Positions 34,681 to 45,469 of a stretch of DNA of 64,000 bases are shown here, piece by piece (the stretch's first letter is position 1; each line of letters starts with the position of its first letter). Origin of the DNA: Meghimatium bilineatum (taxonomy: Eukaryota; Mollusca; Gastropoda; Stylommatophora; Philomycidae); the NCBI GenBank assembly GCA_034231615.1, contig CM067317.1, forward strand, positions 19,117,379 to 19,181,378, read 5' to 3'. A program made the position numbers and the translations under genes. The notes under the pieces were generated by a model that did not search any database, was not told the origin of the DNA, and saw only the letters and a program-made list of their open reading frames with translations.

Positions 34681-34944
34681 GCACTTTCCTGAGAACACCA
34701 AACGCTCGACAAGCTCAACAAGCCTCATTGATTCCACAACAGAATATAATAAATTAATATGTATTCCACAGTTTGATTCTGTTGATTCTGTAGTATATAT
34801 TTTATCATTGGTATTAACATGTAGATTCATTGTTAGTATTTCATCGTTCGACTTTCAAGCTATAATTCATGACTGCATGTACCATCTTATTTTCTATATA
34901 TGATCTTTTTCGTCTTTTAGACGGATCATTGAGCAGATTCAAAT
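34681..34944. other. Unassigned sequence
   Basis: No feature recognised. Confidence 0.35.
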
Positions 34945-36190
34945 GTTTAGGTATAGTATCACATGTTTAGGTATATTTTGTTGTACAATCACATATTTAG
35001 GTATAGTTTGTTGTACAATCACATGTTTAGGTATATTTTGTTGTACAATCACATATTTAGGTATAATGTGTTGTACAATCACATATGTAGGTATAGTTTG
35101 TTGTACAATCACATATTTAGGTATAGTTTGTTGTACAATCACATATTTATATATAGTTTGTTGTACAATCACATATTTATATATAGTTTGTTGTACAATC
35201 ACATATTTAGGTATAGTTTGTTGTACAATCACATATTTAGGTATAATTTGTTGTACAATCACATGTTTAGGTATAGTTTGTTGTACAATCACATGATTAG
35301 GTATAGCTTGTTGTACAATCACATGTTTAGGTATTGTTTGTTGTACAATCACATGTTTATGTATATTTTGTTGTACAATCACATGTTTATGTATATTGTG
35401 TTGTACAATCACATATTTAGATATATTTTGTTGTACAATCACATATTTAGGTATAATTTGTTGTACAATCACATGTTTAGGTATAGTTTGTTGTACAATC
35501 ACATGTGTAGGTATAGTTTGTTGTATACTCACTTGTTTATGTATATTGTGTTGTACAATCACATATTTAGATATAGTTTGTTGTACAATCACATATTTAG
35601 GTATATTTTGTTGTACAATCACATATTTAGGTATATTTTGTTGTACAATCACATATTTAGGTATAATTTGTTGTACAATCACATGTTTAGGTATAGTTTG
35701 TTGTACAATCACATGTGTAGGTATAGTTTGTTGTACACTCACTTGTTTATGTATATTGTGTTGTACAATCACATATTTAGATATAGTTTGTTGTACAATC
35801 ACATATTTAGGTATAATTTGTTGTACAATCACATGTTTAGGTATAGTTTGTTGTACAATCACATGTGTAGGTATAGTTTGTTGTACACTCACTTGTTTAT
35901 GTATTTTGTGTTGTACAATCACATATTTAGATATAGTTTGTTGTACAATCACATATTTAGGTATATTTTGTTGTACAATCACATATTTAGGTATATTTTG
36001 TTGTACAATCACATATTTAGGTATAATTTGTTGTACAATCACATGTTTAGGTATAGTTTGTTGTACAATCACATGTGTAGGTATAGTTTGTTGTACACTC
36101 ACTTGTTTATGTATATTGTGTTGTACAATCACATATTTAGATATAGTTTTTTGTACAATCACATGTAAAGGTATAGTTTGTTGTATAATG
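34945..36190 (+). repeat. 30-bp minisatellite, about 41 copies, with higher-order blocks
   Basis: The unit contains TTGTTGTACAATCACATATT and TAGGTATAGT, with almost no length change over 1.2 kb. A distinctive unit with ACTTGTTTATGTAT recurs near 35531, 35741, 35891 and 36101, that is at 210, 150 and 210 bp steps, showing block duplication of 5-7 units. Open frames up to 407 codons run on both strands (10-residue period) as an effect of the 30-bp length. Not treated as genes. Confidence 0.97.
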
Positions 36191-36521
36191 AATCAATCAC
36201 TAAAAAGTTGCAGTGACATTAGCTTTACGCATGGGTCGGTAGTGATATAGTCTGTCCCACAAATGTTTCAGCATTTTTGTGTAATGTCAATTTCCATGCA
36301 TCTCTGACTTGTGGCTACATTTTCGCAGCTATTGTGGACAACAGAAATCTTTCATCGAAGTCTTGCATACATTGTAATACCTCAGAGGTAGTGTGCCTAA
36401 AACTATTTTCTTTTCTAATAGCTTCCAAACAGTATTTGCTGTGGAATCCTGTTGTTGTTCATTCTTCGCACGTGTCCCAGTTGTCTTAGTCGCATGATAC
36501 TGAGTATTATTATTATCGATG
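36191..36521. other. Unassigned sequence
   Basis: No feature recognised. Confidence 0.35.
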
Positions 36522-36690
36522 GTAATTTTTCAGCCTGCAGCGACTATGTATTTGTAATTTTGCAGCCTGCAGCGACTATGTATTTGTAATTTTGCAGCCT
36601 GCAGCGACTATGTATTTGTAATTTTGCAGCCTGCAGCGACTATGTATTTGTAATTTTGCAGCCTGCAGCGACTATGTATTTGTAATTTTG
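36522..36690 (+). repeat. 32-bp tandem repeat, about 5 copies
   Basis: The unit contains GTAATTTTGCAGCCTGCAGC and GACTATGTATTT. Nearly identical copies; each carries CTGCAG. Confidence 0.95.
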
Positions 36691-36837
36691 TCCTGCTACT
36701 TGATGTTCATTACGCTGTGAGGGTGAGATATATTGAATCTTCTCTCGTGTCTGAAGTATGATGTCTATTGACACATCATAAAATAGGTTAGAACACACGA
36801 CCGATAGATCTATATTTCGTCTAAAATGTTAATTACT
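36691..36837. other. Unassigned sequence
   Basis: No feature recognised. Confidence 0.3.
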
Positions 36838-37140
36838 CATCATCATCATCAGGTGCCCTGCCGGCTGGCGTAGGCGACCATGGCTCTCAACAGCTCTATG
36901 GCTACATTATTATGTATTAAGATTGCTGTTGTTTCCCTGCCGTGCCAGGTTGTCAAACTGTCAAATATTTTCTCACGTTGTCGCCATCTGTCTCTGTTGC
37001 CTTCAATCTTGTCTGTTGTGACTATGTTCTCAAAACCTGCCTGTCTCATGAAATGGCCAAAAAATGAAGATTGTCTTTTTATTATATTATTGCTTAAGGT
37101 CCGTTTCGTATTTGACTCAACACTTCCACATTAGTTTTTC
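36838..37140 (-). pseudogene. LINE-E 3' fragment, copy 2
   Basis: On the minus strand it reads MRQAGFENIVTTDKIEGNRD, then EKIFDSLTTW and an end MVAYASRQGT. This aligns with GKIEGKRLRGRPTENILDSL at 31320-31380. A (GAT)n tail is at 36838-36853 (CATCATCATCATCAGGTG). Confidence 0.75.
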
Positions 37141-37209
37141 GTTAATTACTATATATATATAATATTAAGCTAGTGTTTTCATTCTCTTTAGAAATAACAT
37201 TACCTTTTT
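37141..37209. other. AT-rich sequence
   Basis: Includes a short ATATATATATATA run. Confidence 0.5.
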
Positions 37210-37870
37210 TACTACTTAGATCTTTTTGTTTGCTACATTGTTTTGAAGTGTCATCTTTAGGTCTGCTACATTATATAGTTGTGTCATTTTTAGGTTTACT
37301 ATATTTTTCTGGTGTGTAATCTTTGTTTTTCTGCATTGTACTAAGGTGTCATATTTAGGTTTGATATATTATTTAGATATCTCATCTTTAGGATTGCTAC
37401 ATAGTTTTATGTGTCATCTTTAGCTCTACTACAAAGTTGTGTGTGTCATCTTTAGCTCTACTACAAATTTGTGTGTGTCATCTTTACTTTTGACATATTG
37501 TTTTACTGTATCATCTTTAGGTTTACTACATTGTTCTGTTGTGTCATCTTAAGGACTGCAGCAGTATTTATTTATTTCATCTTCAGGTTTGGTATATTGT
37601 TTTGTTTGTCATCTTTAGGTGTGCCAAATTGTTCGGTTGTATCATCTTCTTGTTTATTCTATTGTTCGGATGTGTTATCTTTAGAACTGATGTATTGTCC
37701 TCACGCGTAATCTTTAGATTTGATACATTATTTAGCTGTGTCATCTTTAGGTTTGCTACATTGTTTGTTGTGGTCACATTTAGGTTTGCTACATTATTTT
37801 TATGAGTCATCTTTAGGTTTGCTACATTATTTTGATGAGTCATCTTTAGGTTTGCTATATTTTTATTTTC
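37210..37870 (+). repeat. 33-bp minisatellite, about 20 diverged copies
   Basis: The unit contains CATCTTTAGGTTTGCTACAT and a T-rich end with GTGTGT or GATGAGT. Copies diverge strongly on the left and become nearly identical at the right end (37800-37855), where growth seems most recent. The open frames are repeat effects. Confidence 0.9.
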
Positions 37871-38029
37871 TGTTTCCTCTTTTGTTTATTGTTTGTCTAT
37901 TAATGAATGATGTTTCTTAACTATTAGTTTGGGTAAGCGCATGTCAAATTTGGTCACATAGGGAGAACGTCATGAAACAAATATTAAATAAACGTTTTGT
38001 CAGCACTACGTATGAAAGACGAACTATTA
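37871..38029. other. Unassigned sequence
   Basis: No feature recognised. Confidence 0.3.
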
Positions 38030-38330
38030 TAGGAGGAAGAAATCAAACAAGTAAAATATATTAGAGATATGCTAAAGTACATGTCATCTCGTTGAAGACC
38101 TTAATTGAATGTAGAATTTAGGGGATACTAGCAGGAGAAACGAAAAGATACAGTGAGGAAGATATGCTAGATAGTCCCATGACAAGATGTCCATCACAAG
38201 ATGACCATCACAAGATGCCCATCACAAGATGGGCAAGATAGTTGAACACAGTGCACCACTAATGCAAAAGACAATGTTGAAAGTCCAGCCTTCATTGCGA
38301 AGACGACACTTAATCACGATGGCTTTTGGA
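38030..38330 (+). pseudogene. LINE-A 3' region, strongly decayed, with an internal array
   Basis: In order: AGGAAGAAATCAAACAAGTA (compare AAATAAAGATCAGGCAAATA at 47551), GAAGACCTTAATTGAATGTA, AGTTGAACACAGTGCACCAC, and CCTTCATTGCGAAGACGACACTTAATC with tail CACGATGG. This is the order of the LINE-A tail (47560-47790), much mutated and interrupted by a 14-bp array. Confidence 0.65.
38177..38232 (+). repeat. 14-bp tandem repeat, 4 copies, inside LINE-A
   Basis: The unit is CCCATCACAAGATG with one or two changes per copy. The corresponding LINE-A stretch has a single ACATTACACGATGGACAGG-like sequence, so the array expanded from LINE sequence. Confidence 0.85.
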
Positions 38331-39118
38331 CGTTGAACTATAGTATTTTTTCTTTTTTTTTTCTTTGCGCGCATTGTTTCCTTTTGTTAATTTTGTAATT
38401 TGTTGCTGAATACATTATCAATTTCTATTACTAGAGACATAGACATGCAGACATGCAAGCAGACAGACAGACATATGTTTGTTTTTCAATAATGTTTAAG
38501 AAATATTGTGAGGATTGTTTTAATATAACTGATTGCTAACCAAAGTCCAGTTTCCTCGTTACCATAACAACACGAAAATTAGCTGTGTACGAATACTGAC
38601 ATCAAAGACTTGTCCCTTCATTTTACCGCTAACATGTTCAGACAACCGGAAACATTATGCTTTAATAATCTCTTGCTCTTTCCTTGCCGTAGAAATCAGG
38701 CAAGTGAGAGATTTCTTTCATGTGGCCTGGTTGATTTCGAGAAACTTGGCAGGGGACAGAGAAACACAGAAAATAGATTTATGATTTGCTCTTGTCTATT
38801 TATAGTGACACAACTGACAAAATGTATATAGTGAGTGGTAAGGAGAAACAGAAATAGAGAGAGCGTGTAACTTATATAGTGAGAGATACAGAGAAACAGG
38901 AATTTATATAGAGAGAAAGAGTATATATATATATATATATATGTATGTATGAGTGCATATTGTGTGTATGTGTCAGTGTCGTAGAGACCAGGTTTGGTAC
39001 TTATGACAAGAGACGATAAATAACGTTGTGAGAATATTACTGCAAGTATAAAGAAGACTCAAAATTTGACTTTTCAACCAAAAAGCCTTTATATAAAGCA
39101 CGCGACGAGTAAAGAACG
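38331..39118. other. Unassigned AT-rich sequence
   Basis: Contains a short (AT)n near 38925-38942 and CAGACAGACAGACAT near 38460. No gene. Confidence 0.4.
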
Positions 39119-39197
39119 GCACCACCAATGATCACATCACGATATACATTGTGTGTGTGTGTTATGAATTAGCATCATGATGTGATCATCGGTGGTG
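39119..39197. repeat. Hairpin with (GT)n loop
   Basis: ACCACCAATGATCACATCAC (39121-39140) pairs with TGATGTGATCATCGGTGGTG (39177-39197) around a loop holding GTGTGTGTGTG. About 40 bp downstream (near 39258) is TCGAAACGTTGA, as in the fold-back at 27020-27272, so it is probably a diverged relative. Confidence 0.75.
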
Positions 39198-40114
39198 TCT
39201 TCTTGTATCTGTAGTTTGCTGTATTACATTAATAATATAGATCTAATAGATCGAAACGTTGAATTACGTGTGTTTTTTTCCTGTATTTTTCCAGTGAATA
39301 GCAGTAATTTAACTTATTATGGCGTTTTTAACTTTCTCTTGTTGGATCACAGTTTTTCTGCAGTTGTAACTCATTTTCTAACAATGGAGATAACTTTTCA
39401 TACATAATTAATGCATGTTTACTGAACACAGCTGAGCACTTTAACACAGTTTCGGCGAACAATTTTCTAGCTTTGAAGATCGCTTCACCACTTTCTAGAA
39501 ATTTGATTACTTCTGAGGTTGTCTGACCACTTCCTACACATTTGCTGACATCGGAGGTCCCTTAATCACTTCCCACAGTATTTTTATGGTCACATCTTTG
39601 ATATAACCAAATTGGACTAACATTTGCTGTTGAAAAAATCGTTCCTCAACTTAGGTCACTTTTTATTTTCACTTCTTTCTCACACTGGAGTAAGTAAAAG
39701 AATGGAACATGAAGAGAAAGATGTGTGTGTGTGTGTGTGTCTGTGTGTATATATATATATATAACTAATGAATAGCTTTCACGATAAATAAACATATGCA
39801 TAGACATTCAGAAGGATAGACATTACACACAGATTATATACACTATATTGGAAGGCACAAAAAAAAAAACGGTCATGCGAACTGACAAAAGAAACTGACT
39901 ATCAGAAATGCAAAATGTCTTGAACGTTGTAGAACTAAATCATCATATTATTTGTATCTTGTATACAGTTAGACTTAGAGTACAATCTTTTGAATCTTTA
40001 GAGATTTGTGTAAGCACGTTGTGTTTCCCAGTGTCTTCTTTACGCAGTTACCTGCTTGCAGATAAATGGACTACAGATTATGCGTCATCAATACACACTA
40101 ACCGATTGCGGTAG
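39198..40114. other. Mostly unassigned sequence
   Basis: Includes TCGAAACGTTGA near 39258, a single copy of GATATAACCAAATTGGACTAA (39598-39620) related to the 55-bp array at 16631, and GT/AT microsatellites near 39722-39763. Confidence 0.4.
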
Positions 40115-40375
40115 GAGACCGAAAGGGGAGTAAAAAATAGCAACACCATGTACCTGCCATGCATATCGTAATAGGAGACTTTTGAGGTTTGGGGTGGAGT
40201 TAGCTGTCCCATTCTATACAGGGTTGAAATGAGTCATGCTGAAATCAGTTATCAAGCTATTCGTCTATCATGTGTCACAGATGAGCTGTGAACCTTGACA
40301 TAATGTCGTCTGTTCTCGAGAGTACAACCTGCCTGTCTGCATGAGTTCAGAGTGCAGAAGAAAAATCAACGCCGA
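40115..40375 (-). repeat. Rep-A, inverted full-length copy
   Basis: Runs from the terminal side (GACCGAAAGGGGAGTAAAAA) back to CATGAGTTCAGAGTGCAGAA. It is the reverse complement of the order at 40388-40673 and faces it across ~12 bp. Confidence 0.8.
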
Positions 40376-40387
40376 TCGCATTTTGTT

Positions 40388-40673
40388 GGTATCTTCTTCT
40401 TGTTCTGCGTTCGTTCTCAAACTCCTGCAGATTAGCAGGATGTAGTCCGGAGAACGGAATTCATTGTGTCATGGTTTACAGCATTGCTGCGATATCTGCG
40501 CCTTTCGGCCTGACACATCCGACTTCAGCATGGCTTTGATCACTGACCTTATATGGGATAGGACAGCCAACTCCATCCCATAACCTCCTTAGTCGCCTTT
40601 TACGACATGCATGGAAGGTAAACAGTGTTGCTATTCTTTGCTCCCCTTTCGGGCCCTGGCAACTCACGGGCGA
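40388..40673 (+). repeat. Rep-A, reference full-length copy
   Basis: About 285 bp from CTTCTTCTTGTTCTGCGTTC through GCAGATTAGCAGGATGTAGT, GATATCTGCGCCTTTCGGCC, GACACATCCGACTTCAGCAT, CTTTTACGACATGCATGGAA, to CCCTTTCGGGCCCTGGCAAC. Noncoding. Its (TTC)n/TGCGTTC start resembles the (GAA)n-tailed 3' end of LINE-C at 41489-41515, so it may be a nonautonomous element moved by LINE-C. Confidence 0.85.
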
Positions 40674-40737
40674 TTTTGTTGGTATTAATCAGTGATGCCG
40701 ATTAAGCACGTAGACATGTGAAAATAATAACATGTAA

Positions 40738-40902
40738 GCGTCCAGTTCTGTGGCGGGATGGTACAAAGCGCGGCTGTAACGACCACGGTACCAAGTTCGA
40801 CCCCCGACAAAGGCAATTGTGCATCTGGATCGTTCAGAAAGTAATGGCAAAATACTGAACGTATTTATATTGCCTAGAAAATGACTACAATAAAAAAAAT
40901 AA
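40738..40902 (+). repeat. SINE-1 (tRNA-derived), copy 1
   Basis: The head has a pol III A-box-like TGGCGGGATGG and a B-box-like AAGTTCGACCCC about 35 bp later. The body GGCAATTGTGCATCTGGATC, GTTCAGAAAGTAATGGC and CTAGAAAATGACTACA is shared with the minus-strand copy at 46285-46504. It ends in an A-rich tail (AAAAAAAATAAT). Confidence 0.8.
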
Positions 40903-41304
40903 TGTGTTGATGGCTACATCATGAATAGGATACACTACCAATAATTTTTTAACTGTGACAGAAATTAGACAGAATGTTCAAGACAGTGAAGGGGAGGGTG
41001 GATTATAACAAGCCAAATTGACAGAGACAATGTCTAATATTTAAGAAAAAAATATAACAGCGATACGTAAATGATATTTTCGTTACGTTTGTTTAGAATT
41101 AATATTGTTTCATTTAATCTCAGCACTTTAGAGAGGAAATTACTGCTAACAAGGAATTCTACCTGGGTTATCCTGGGTTATTTCAGAACGTTTGACCACT
41201 AAAAAGTATCAGCATAATCTACTTTTGATTAAAATATTAAATTGCGGCAAAAAAAAATAATTAATCAGTGAAGTCCGTTTTCTCGGTAATTTCGTCTTAA
41301 AATT
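40903..41304. other. Unassigned sequence
   Basis: No feature recognised. Confidence 0.35.
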
Positions 41305-42905
41305 GTCGTCACCTGTTATATGATCACGTACCGTTTCTGCATTGAATGCTGGCTGCAACAGTCTTCCATTCACTTTGTCTTGCCTTGAGGATGCAATCTT
41401 CTAGTCTGTATCCTTTCCATTTCATGTTCCCCTACCACTTGTATTCCTGCCTACCTCTCGATCGTTGGTCCCTGACCCTATCTTCAAGTTCTTCTTCTTC
41501 TTCTGCGTTCAGCATCTGTGGTCATGCTATACCGTCAGGCCTTTCGTCAAGACGAAGTCCACTGTCTTCTCCAGGTCAGAGCGGCTGCCCCATATCTTTT
41601 GCCTCAAGTCTGTATCCTCTGGCCAGGTCTTCTGTCTCTGCTCTTTGTATGTTGGGCAGTCCTGAAGTATGTGTTCCGGGGTCTGGGTTCCGGATCCACA
41701 TGGACATTCATCTGTGTATGAGATCCTTAATCGGTAAAGATGACCCAACTGTCTGCAGTGGCCTGTTCTAAGGCGAAATATTGTGGTCTGTTGATATCTT
41801 TGGAGGAGATGTATTGCATCATGTTCGTATTCCCCTTCCATTTCTTTCTTCCACTTTGCTGTGTATGTGTTGCGGATTATTGTTTGTGCTTCTCCGTAAG
41901 ACAGTGGGTATCTGTGTTGCTCCATTTCGCTTCCTGCCTTTGACAGAGCATCCGATTTCTCATTTCTCATGATTCCACAGTGTGATGGTATCCACTGAAG
42001 GGCAATAGCTGTTGTTTTTGGATCTGTCTTAGCTCATGTCTGATGTTGTGAAGAAGGCTTTCGTTTATGTTGCTCTGGATTGATTCCAGTAGGGATCTGC
42101 AATCTGTGAATATGGCTATCTTCTTTATCTTCAAGTAATTTCCTTAACAAGTGACATGTCTTTTAATATATCTAAACATTTTACTTATTTTATTTTTATT
42201 TTCTTTATTAGTTATGTTTTGTGTGGTATGAAGTACTGTGGAGCCTCTTTGTTTATTTTCTCTTTCCAAGACGTTCTACCTATTCTAATATATATCTACA
42301 TCTTAAATCATCAATTATGTCTTCTGATTGTTTGTTCTGTGCCCATTTTTCTGAACCATACATTAATAGGTGCAGTATTTTACAATTCTCATTTTTAGCT
42401 TATTTGTGATTTGTTTGTATATTAGTAACTGTTCGTACTCTTTGCTATTCTTATTCTCATTTTAATTTGTGTTTTACGTCTATCATATGTAAGTATGTGT
42501 CGAAGATACATGTACTGGGTCTACTTGTTACAGTATCTTCATGTATTTTCATGATTAGCATTTGTTCCTCTTTATTGTGCTGATTGTTATGGTTTTCTGT
42601 ATGTCTATATCTAGCCCATATTCTCTATTTAATTTGCCTATTTCATCTATTAATTTTCGTTCATTTTCTACATGGAGAATGTCGTTATCTGCTTATCAAG
42701 ATTATTTATTATTTTCGCACTGGTCTTGATCCCTGGCAGTCCTTCAATATGTTTAAAAATTGTGTTTGTGTAGATGTAAAATATGGGACGATAAAATACA
42801 TCCTTGTCTTACTCCTTTATCATTTCAGTGTATGGTGAGTATCTACAGCCACACCTTATTGATTCAGTATGTTCCCAATATAGATTTCTGATCAATCTGA
42901 CGTGT
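41305..42905 (-). pseudogene. LINE-A copy interrupted by LINE-C
   Basis: Minus-strand LINE-A in two parts. The 3' part is 41305-41488 (GCTGGCTGCAACAGTCTTCC..., compare 14450-14600). The upstream part is 42126-42905 and carries, on the minus strand, the ETWT-type and RT-palm regions in decayed form. Between them lies LINE-C (41489-42125). The ten bases TATCTTCAAG occur at both junctions (41479-41488 and 42126-42135), a target-site duplication. At 14591 the uninterrupted LINE-A reads CTCAAGTAAGGTCTTCAG, confirming where the break is. Confidence 0.85.
41489..42125 (-). pseudogene. LINE-C: RNase H and terminal zinc motif of a non-LTR element
   Basis: On the minus strand, from about 42125, the first segment reads KIAIFTDCRSLLESIQSNIN (an RNase H strand with catalytic-type D and S.L). 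In another frame follow WIPSHCGIMRNEKSDALSKA (the conserved H.G..NE..D end of RNase H), then FRLRTGHCRQLGHLYRLRIS and CPCGSGTQTPEHILQDCP, the zinc-binding C-terminus typical of Jockey/I/R1-like elements. RNase H would remove template RNA during reverse transcription. At least one frameshift separates the two RNase H halves. The minus-strand 3' end has a (GAA)n tail (TTCTTCTTCTTCTTC at 41489-41503). Only the last ~630 bp was inserted. Confidence 0.88.
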
Positions 42906-43624
42906 TTCCCACCTGGCGCACTATTGTCAATAGAGATGTTCATATCTTGTTATGCTATATATTCATTTTATTAATTTTGTTTTATTGTATTAAAAGCTAC
43001 CCTCCACTCATCTGTCCTCGAGTTACAATCCATATTTATGTTGTTCTCTTCTCTTTCTTGTCGCCACTCTATTCAGTCATATTCTCTTCTCTCTTCTCTT
43101 CCTCGGTCTATACATAATTCTCTGCTTCAAGCCACGGGAAGCTATCATCTGTGACAGTCTCCCAGCGCTGTTTGAATCAACCAAGTTTCCAATAACAAGG
43201 ACACATATGGTAGAATGTGGGCCACCTACCAAGCAATGTTTAAGGAATTTTACAGGCATTTTGAGAAGCCGCGACGTCCACGGTTTACTTGCACACTTCA
43301 GACCTTTTGGAATAATACAATATACAGAGGCGACAATCAAAACATCATATTGCCGAACGTATACAATACAAAAATTGATTCAGAATATGATTTCTTCGTT
43401 GGCGTGTCTGCTTGACGGAAATTACAGACGACATCGTGTTTTGCGTCTTTCCTTCCTTATTGTTTAATATTTGAAAGCGACGGTAAACGAGTTGTGTTTT
43501 CACTGGAAAATGTACTAGCAGTAGGGTGACTGGGTGCAGTAGACATCAATTTTTATGTCAGATTCAATTTGTCAGAAATTGTAATAACTGAACTTGTCTT
43601 TGAGATAAACAATAAAAAACGGTT
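42906..43624. other. Unassigned sequence with one coding-like open frame
   Basis: The frame 43215-43415 (66 codons, aromatic and charged residues well mixed, e.g. YGRMWATYQAMFKEFYRHFE just upstream and on) looks more protein-like than its surroundings. I recognise no family and see no clear splice sites. Could be a relic exon or element piece. Confidence 0.3.
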
Positions 43625-43840
43625 AAGCTGATCGCTTTGTATACAAGAGGTCATGAGTTCGAATCCGGCTCGTGTCGTCCTGTATACAAGGTGGATTTTT
43701 TCGGAGATCCCTGTGGATTATCCCTTGAAGCTACGGAGTTACGTGCTATGAGTGATACTCTCAGCAGGCGGCGTGCCGCTTCGTTGAGAGTGACGGATTG
43801 CATATGGGAAACCGAGTACAGTGAAGTCAATCCTCTATAA
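43625..43840 (+). repeat. Possible tRNA-derived SINE, 5'-truncated
   Basis: AGAGGTCATGAGTTCGAATCC is a good pol III B box (GTTCGAATCC) in tRNA context, but the A box is unclear. The following ~150 bp has no coding signal. Single copy in the window, so the family cannot be confirmed here. Confidence 0.5.
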
Positions 43841-44214
43841 ATTTTGAAATTTTTGAACTTATGCATATAGTTGCTTTAATAATGAAGTTACGATTTGTTA
43901 AATCTACAATCTTATTTATAATCTTATACGCGCACCGTAATATATTGAAAATAATTAAGTTAAAATAAGCAATGTTTGGAACAATTTAATGAAATTGTGA
44001 TACGCATTGGAAACACACATAATAATACACACAAATCGACGTTTATAACACAAGGCCATTATCTAGACTACATGCACAACAAAAAACGATAAGCATTAAT
44101 GTTCACATGCTGGAATTAAATGTGAGTTAAATAAGATCTTGGTCTACAAAAGATGAATTAAAATAGAACAAATGTTGTAAATCTTCATCGTTCATCCTAT
44201 AGCGTTACATAGGA
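43841..44214. other. Unassigned sequence
   Basis: AATACACACAAATCGACGTTT near 44027 resembles part of the fold-back arms at 27020-27272. Confidence 0.35.
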
Positions 44215-45420
44215 TTTCTGTTCATCCCTGTTGTTCATCATTGATATCATATGGGTTTATATAAGACTCTTGTTCATCCTGGTTGTACATCCTTGTTCAT
44301 CTTATGGTTTATATAAGACTCTTGCTTATCATGGTTGTTCATCTTATGGGTTTATATAAGACTCTTGCTTATCATGGTTGTTCATCTTATGGGTTTATAT
44401 AAGACTCTTGCTTATCATGGTTGTTCATCTTATGGGTTTATATAAGACTCTTGCTTATCATGGTTGTTCATCTTATGGGTTTATATAAGACTCTTGCTTA
44501 TCATGGTTGTTCATATTTGTTCATCTTATGGTTTATATAAGACTCTTGCTCATCCTGGTTGTTCATCCTTGTTCATCTTATGGGTTTACATAAGACTCTT
44601 GCTCATCCTGGTTATTCATCTTATAGTTTATATAAGACTCTTGCTCATCCTGGTTGTTCATCTTATGGTTTATATAAGACTCTTGCTTATCATGGTTGTT
44701 CATCTTATGGTTTATATAAGACTCTTGCTCATCCTGGTTGTTCATCTTATGGTTTATATAAGAATCTTGCTCATCCTGGTTGTTCATCTTATGGTTTATA
44801 TAAGACTCTTTTCTATTCCTGGTTGTTCATCTTATGGTTTATATAAGACTCTTGCTCATCCTGGTTGCTCATCTTATGGTTTATATAAGAATCTTGCTCA
44901 TCCTGGTTGTTCATCTTATGGTTTATATAAGACTCTTGCTTATCATGGTTGTTCATCTTATGGTTTATATAAGACTCTTGCTCATCCTGGTTGTTCATCT
45001 TATGGTTTATATAAGAATCTTGCTCATCCTGGTTGTTCATCTTATGGTTTATATAAGACTCTTGCTCATCCTGGTTGTTCATCTTATGGTTTATATAAGA
45101 CTCTTGCTATTCCTGGTTGTTCATCTTATGGTTTATATAAGACTCTTGCTATTCCTGGTTGTTCATCTTATGGTTTATATAAGACTCTTGCTCATCCTGG
45201 TTGCTCATCTTATGGTTTATATAAGAATCTTGCTCATCCTGGTTGTTCATCTTATGGTTTAATATAAGACTCTTGCTCATCCTTGTTCATCTTATGGTTT
45301 ATATAAGACTCTTGCTCATCCTGGTTGTTCATCTTATGGTTTATATAAGACTCTTGCTCATCCTGGTTGTTCATCCTTTCTCATCTTATGGTTTATATAA
45401 TACTCTTGCTCACCGTGGTT
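44215..45420 (+). repeat. 42-bp minisatellite, about 28 copies, with higher-order steps
   Basis: The unit contains CATCCTGGTTGTTCATCTTA and TGGTTTATATAAGACTCTTG. A variant with AAGAATCTTG occurs near 44761, 44888, 45014 and 45224 (steps of about 126, 126 and 210 bp, i.e. 3, 3 and 5 units). Units on the left have TGGGTTTATA and a CTTATCATGG variant. The 42-bp length keeps frames open for up to 267 codons (14-residue period). Not treated as a gene. Confidence 0.97.
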
Positions 45421-45469
45421 GTCACTTGTCATCCTTTATTGATATATAAATAGCCTGCTCAGCATATAG

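Noticed and set aside
34939-36250. Proteins of 284-407 codons on both strands
   Set aside because: The 30-bp array is open in several frames. No coding evidence.
43200-43470. Exon of a neurotransmitter-gated or glutamate-receptor-like gene
   Set aside because: A short YGRMWATYQ-like stretch first looked similar to a ligand-binding region, but no further conserved positions, no reading across splice sites and no neighbouring exons support it.
43640-43690. Functional tRNA gene
   Set aside because: A good B box is present but no full cloverleaf or A box. Better explained as a SINE remnant.
44464-45267. 267-codon frame with a 14-residue repeat
   Set aside because: It is the 42-bp array. Other frames and the other strand are open too.
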